A program made the translations under genes and the position numbers. A model generated the notes under the pieces. That model had not been told where the DNA came from. It made no database searches and saw only the letters and a list, made by a program, of their open reading frames with translations. From Nitrospinaceae bacterium (GTDB lineage: Bacteria; Nitrospinota; Nitrospinia; Nitrospinales; VA-1), in the NCBI GenBank assembly GCA_029261435.1, contig JAJDBI010000311.1, positions 1-19,492 of the forward strand: a DNA stretch of 19,492 nt, read 5' to 3'. Below, in pieces: positions 16,620 through 19,492 of this stretch. The first letter of the stretch is position 1, and the number at the start of each line of letters is the position of its first letter.

Positions 16620-18284
16620 ATGACTCAAACTATTCCTACATTTAGAAAAAACCTGGATTTGCTTGGTTCCTTTTTGAGCCAGGAGCGTTCTATTATCCTA
16701 CCGGTTTTCACATATGCAATTGCAGTTGGTTTGTTTTCACTCATCATTCCTATAACTGTTCAGGAACTGGTGAATACTTTTGCGTTCTCGGTGTCTCCTT
16801 TGATGGTAGCCACTCTTGTGGGCATTATGGCTGTAATACTATTTATTGTTGGAATATTTAGAGTATTACAATTCTACGCATCCGATATGGTGGAGAGACG
16901 AGTCTTTGTCCGTTTGGTATTATACTTGGCAAGGGTTCTGCCAAAGTTTAAGGAAAATACATTCCAATCAAACTATATTAACCGTTTCTTTGAGACAGTG
17001 TTTTTACAACGATCCATATCCAGTCTTTTAATCGACCTGATCAATGTAGTAGTTGGAGGTTTGATCGGAATGTTATTGCTGGCTTTGTACCATCCATACT
17101 TCATTTTCTTCGATATAGCTTTGGTTGTTTCCATCCTTATGATTGCAATTTTAGGAAAAGGAGGGTTGCGTAGAACAATATATATGTCGGAAGCAAAATA
17201 CGAGGTTTTTCATTGGTTTCAGGAAGTCGCGGACAACTTTTTCCAGTTCAAGGCCACGAATTGTTCCGATTATATTTTACGTAAAGCGGATGGTTTGGCT
17301 GCAGATTATATTCAGGCAAGGAAATCCCGATTCAGTGTTCTCCTCCGTCAATACATCGGTTCGCTTACCCTTCAAGTAATTCTCCATACCGGACTGCTTG
17401 GAACTGCAGGATGGCTGCTCAGCCAGGATGAATTAACCTTGGGTCAGCTCGTTGCAGCGGAAGTTATCATTGCCAGTCTTCTGCTAAAAATTGATTCCGT
17501 TGTAAAACGTTCCTACGTCATATACTATTTTTTTACGGCGCTGTCGGAACTGGATCATCTATTTGCTCTTCCTAAAGATCGAACTAATGAGGGTTTAGAT
17601 ATTTCTATTCCTAAACCTGATGCAGGTGGGTTGCACCTTAAACTGAGCAAGTGGAACGGGGGGACAGACTCGGAGCCATTATCTAAAGACTTTAGTTTTG
17701 AAGCTTCATCTGGAGAAAAGTTGGTCTTGATAAGTCCAACAGAATCGGAACGTCACCGTCTATCAAGGGCTTTGGCTGGATTGGAACAACCTTCGAAATG
17801 TGTCGTACGGTACAATGGAGTCGATATAAAAAACCTTTCTCTTGAGCAAATAGGAGCCGAACGAGGTATTGTATTTGGACGAGACTTTACCTTGTTTGAA
17901 GGGACAATTGCTGAAAACATAATGATGGGGCGTCCAAATATGGAGTCTAAAGATTTGCTTTGGGCTTTGGATTTAACCCAATTAGATAAGGAGATTGAGG
18001 AATTGCCTCTTGGTTTAGAAACTTTTGTTCAGGAGGGAGGCAAGGCTCTTACTCCCAGCCAACGTCTTAGAGTGTTATTGGCACGAGCTATTATCACTCG
18101 TCCTTCTCTATTGATTCTTGATGGGGCTCTTCATGAAGTACCCGGAAATATTCGAGAACCTCTTCTTCACCACCTTTGTTCCCAAGACTGTCCCTGGACA
18201 TTAATCATTGTTACAACAGATCCATATACTAAAAAATTTGTAGACAGATCACTATCCTTTTCGAATCTTTCCCAGAGTTCATAA
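16620..18284 (+). CDS. ABC exporter with degenerate, probably inactive nucleotide-binding domain
   Basis: 554 residues. Residues 1-325 are an ABC exporter transmembrane domain with several strong hydrophobic segments and no C39 peptidase. Residues about 335-550 align with an ABC ATPase domain, but the key residues are changed. Where the P-loop GxxGxGKS/T should be there is SPTESERHR (372-380), with no glycines and R378 in place of the lysine. The Q-loop glutamine is replaced in VFGRDFTLFEGTI. The signature LSGGQ is LTPSQ (477-481). Walker B keeps D501 but the catalytic glutamate is G502. The H-loop histidine is T533. The frame is intact, so this is not a decaying pseudogene. It is the third gene after HlyD- and TolC-type partners. 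Possible roles are a non-catalytic half of a heterodimer with an ABC protein encoded elsewhere, or an ATP-independent membrane platform. Confidence 0.9.
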   Translation: MTQTIPTFRKNLDLLGSFLSQERSIILPVFTYAIAVGLFSLIIPITVQELVNTFAFSVSPLMVATLVGIMAVILFIVGIFRVLQFYASDMVERRVFVRLVLYLARVLPKFKENTFQSNYINRFFETVFLQRSISSLLIDLINVVVGGLIGMLLLALYHPYFIFFDIALVVSILMIAILGKGGLRRTIYMSEAKYEVFHWFQEVADNFFQFKATNCSDYILRKADGLAADYIQARKSRFSVLLRQYIGSLTLQVILHTGLLGTAGWLLSQDELTLGQLVAAEVIIASLLLKIDSVVKRSYVIYYFFTALSELDHLFALPKDRTNEGLDISIPKPDAGGLHLKLSKWNGGTDSEPLSKDFSFEASSGEKLVLISPTESERHRLSRALAGLEQPSKCVVRYNGVDIKNLSLEQIGAERGIVFGRDFTLFEGTIAENIMMGRPNMESKDLLWALDLTQLDKEIEELPLGLETFVQEGGKALTPSQRLRVLLARAIITRPSLLILDGALHEVPGNIREPLLHHLCSQDCPWTLIIVTTDPYTKKFVDRSLSFSNLSQSS

Positions 18285-18455
18285 GCCAGAATCTAACGAC
18301 TCATAATACTTTTTTGAAGTTTTCAAAACCTTTGAGCTCATAAACTCTCTTAAGCCTGACGCCTTCTTGTCAGAACATACTGCTAATCAAGGGTTATCAC
18401 ATATAAATACAATAAGTTGGAAAAAGCTTTGCTTTTACTGTCCATGTCTATATTG

Positions 18456-18461
18456 TATAAT
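18456..18461 (+). promoter_or_regulatory. Possible -10 box for the gene at 18496
   Basis: TATAAT 34 nt upstream of the ATG, with a poor -35 candidate (TTTACT, 18434-18439) at 16-nt spacing. The 205-bp gap after the ABC gene suggests a separate transcript. Confidence 0.35.
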
Positions 18462-18495
18462 TGTTTACAGTATTATAGGTCTATAAAGGTTGATG

Positions 18496-19122
18496 ATGAG
18501 TGACGACAGACATTTCAGATTTAAAAAGGCGCAAATAGAAAATTTTTTGAAAGAGGAATTTAAGAAGAAATTCAAAAGTAACGGTAAAATTTCTCTACGA
18601 AAAAGACAGAAATTTATAAGTGAGGTGACCCGTAAAGTCGCCAAACGGTTTGGCAAAGATGTATTAGTGCTGATCGATTTCTCAAAAAATGGTTTTTGTA
18701 CTGTAGTTTCCCCGGTGCATACTGAATCTACCGATAAAGGAAAGCTGGTCAAATCCTTTTCCCATCCACAAGTATTTTATACTACCCATTGCGTTGACCG
18801 TTTCAGCGAAAGAACAAAGTCTAGCGAAAACTGTATCATCACGTTGGACGCATTTTTTAATGATGCTTTGTCCACATATGGGGAAAATGATGGTTTTTTA
18901 ACTTGCCCAGATGGGGTTTTTGCGTATGACTTGATCGAGTCCCGCCTGATCGTAAAAACCTATATTAATTTCGATCTTTTATCAGACGATCAGATCAAAC
19001 AGTTTTACGGTTTCGGTATGATTTCAATGCTTCCCAAGGAATATGCTACAGAAGATGTATTCGGCGCAGACTTTGTTCTAGCTGATGAGCACGATGAGTT
19101 TTTAGTCAAACCTGAAGATTAA
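18496..19122 (+). CDS. Hypothetical protein, 209 residues
   Basis: I do not recognise this protein with confidence. The ATG at 18496 is preferred over TTG 18490 and ATG 18493 because AAAGG at 18485-18489 is then 6 nt upstream. The first 55 or so residues are very basic and helical (FLKEEFKKKFKSNGKISLRKRQKF), suggesting nucleic-acid or acidic-partner binding. A beta segment (VLVLIDFSKNGFCTVVS) follows. Then comes THCVDRFSERTKS, whose H-x-x-x-R-x-x-x-R pattern and a later strand (RLIVKTYINF) loosely recall DUF4258/RelE-like small folds, though that is weak. The C-terminus is acidic (DEHDEFLVKPED). There is no signal peptide or membrane segment, so it is probably cytoplasmic. It precedes ftsE by 77 bp on the same strand, with no evident functional link. 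Confidence 0.65.
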   Translation: MSDDRHFRFKKAQIENFLKEEFKKKFKSNGKISLRKRQKFISEVTRKVAKRFGKDVLVLIDFSKNGFCTVVSPVHTESTDKGKLVKSFSHPQVFYTTHCVDRFSERTKSSENCIITLDAFFNDALSTYGENDGFLTCPDGVFAYDLIESRLIVKTYINFDLLSDDQIKQFYGFGMISMLPKEYATEDVFGADFVLADEHDEFLVKPED

Positions 19123-19199
19123 AGTTTTTAGGTAAACTACGTTTTACAGTTCTTCAATTTTTTACCACCTGAATTTTCCAACATAACTCTATTCAAAGT

Positions 19200-19492
19200 A
19201 TGATCCAGTTATTCAATGTTACTAAAAAATATGGCAGTGGCAGTCCAGCGCTGGATGATCTCTCTCTTAAGATTGAAAAAGGAGAGTTTGTGTTTTTGAC
19301 GGGTCCGAGTGGTGCGGGAAAAACTACCATTCTTAAAATTCTTTTTGGGTGGGAACATTTCGAGGAAGGTCAGGTCTTAGTACAGGGTATCAATGTTGGC
19401 AAGCTGGATGCGGGAAACATGCATACTTTAAGACGATCCATTGGGGTGATTTTTCAAGACTATAAGCTACTTGCAAATAAAACAGTTTTTGA
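19200..19492 (+). CDS. ftsE: Cell division ATP-binding protein FtsE (3' truncated by window edge)
   Basis: 97 codons are visible from the ATG at 19200 to the right edge. The protein opens MIQLFNVTKKYGSGSPALDD, with Walker A GPSGAGKTT at about residues 37-45 and an FtsE-typical stretch LRRSIGVIFQDYKLLANKT carrying the Q-loop glutamine. This closely follows FtsE of E. coli in the same positions. FtsE is the cytoplasmic ATPase partner of the membrane protein FtsX; together they act at the division septum to control peptidoglycan hydrolases. ftsX would be expected just outside the window. No good Shine-Dalgarno sequence is seen before the start. Unlike the ABC protein encoded at 16620-18284, its P-loop is intact. 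Confidence 0.9.
   Translation, partial: MIQLFNVTKKYGSGSPALDDLSLKIEKGEFVFLTGPSGAGKTTILKILFGWEHFEEGQVLVQGINVGKLDAGNMHTLRRSIGVIFQDYKLLANKTVF

Noticed and set aside
16620..18284. Calling the ABC gene a pseudogene
   Set aside because: The frame is full length with normal spacing from its neighbours and gap-free alignment over the P-loop region; specific loss of catalytic residues without stops suggests a functional non-catalytic protein.
18312..18328. Inverted repeat TTTTGAA-GTT-TTCAAAA after the ABC gene as a terminator
   Set aside because: The stem is AT-only apart from one G-C pair, and it is followed by CCTTTGAG rather than a T-run.
1..19492. CRISPR arrays, tRNA/rRNA genes, insertion sequences, phage attachment sites
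   Set aside because: No regularly spaced repeats, tRNA-like cloverleaf sequence, transposase or integrase motifs were found in the window.

Overview
The window (about 19.5 kb, moderately AT-rich) comes from a Gram-negative, didermal bacterium. The evidence for that is a TolC-type outer-membrane channel with its HlyD-type adaptor, a lipoprotein signal, a GT9 heptosyltransferase-like enzyme and the cell-division gene ftsE. The species cannot be fixed from the sequence. The mix of genes (large TPR/glycosyltransferase fusions, an HmuY-like protein, a second-type PGK) would fit a Nitrospinota or deltaproteobacterial-type lineage, but that is only an impression.

Layout. (1) Positions 1-6249, plus strand: three tightly spaced surface-polysaccharide or protein-glycosylation genes. 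They are a large GT4 / CgeB-like GT / methyltransferase / TPR fusion cut by the left edge, a CgeB-like glycosyltransferase with an MptE-like N-terminal domain, and a GT9 enzyme with a long C-terminal extension. (2) Positions 6204-7763, minus strand: a divergent 519-residue phosphoglycerate kinase whose 3' end overlaps the GT9 gene by 46 bp. (3) Positions 7764-8312: 549 bp without a convincing gene, holding several inverted repeats. (4) Positions 8313-10412, plus strand: an RNase E/G family ribonuclease with an arginine-rich tail. (5) Positions 10418-11858, minus strand: an overlapping pair, an HmuY-like exported protein followed by an FGE-sulfatase-fold lipoprotein lacking the catalytic cysteines. 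(6) Positions 11968-13525: a LysR (NhaR-like) regulator divergent from a beta-carbonic-anhydrase-like protein, with a perfect palindrome between them. (7) Positions 13654-18284, plus strand: HlyD-type adaptor, TolC-type channel, and an ABC exporter whose nucleotide-binding domain has lost essentially all its catalytic motifs. (8) Positions 18496-19122: an unrecognised 209-residue protein. (9) Position 19200 to the right edge: the start of ftsE.

The most unusual part is 12-18.3 kb. A regulator and a carbonic-anhydrase-like protein with an altered active site sit directly upstream of a type-I-secretion-like tripartite system whose only ABC protein looks unable to hydrolyse ATP. Whether these form one unit cannot be shown from sequence alone. 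A 128-bp gap separates the carbonic-anhydrase-like gene from the export genes.
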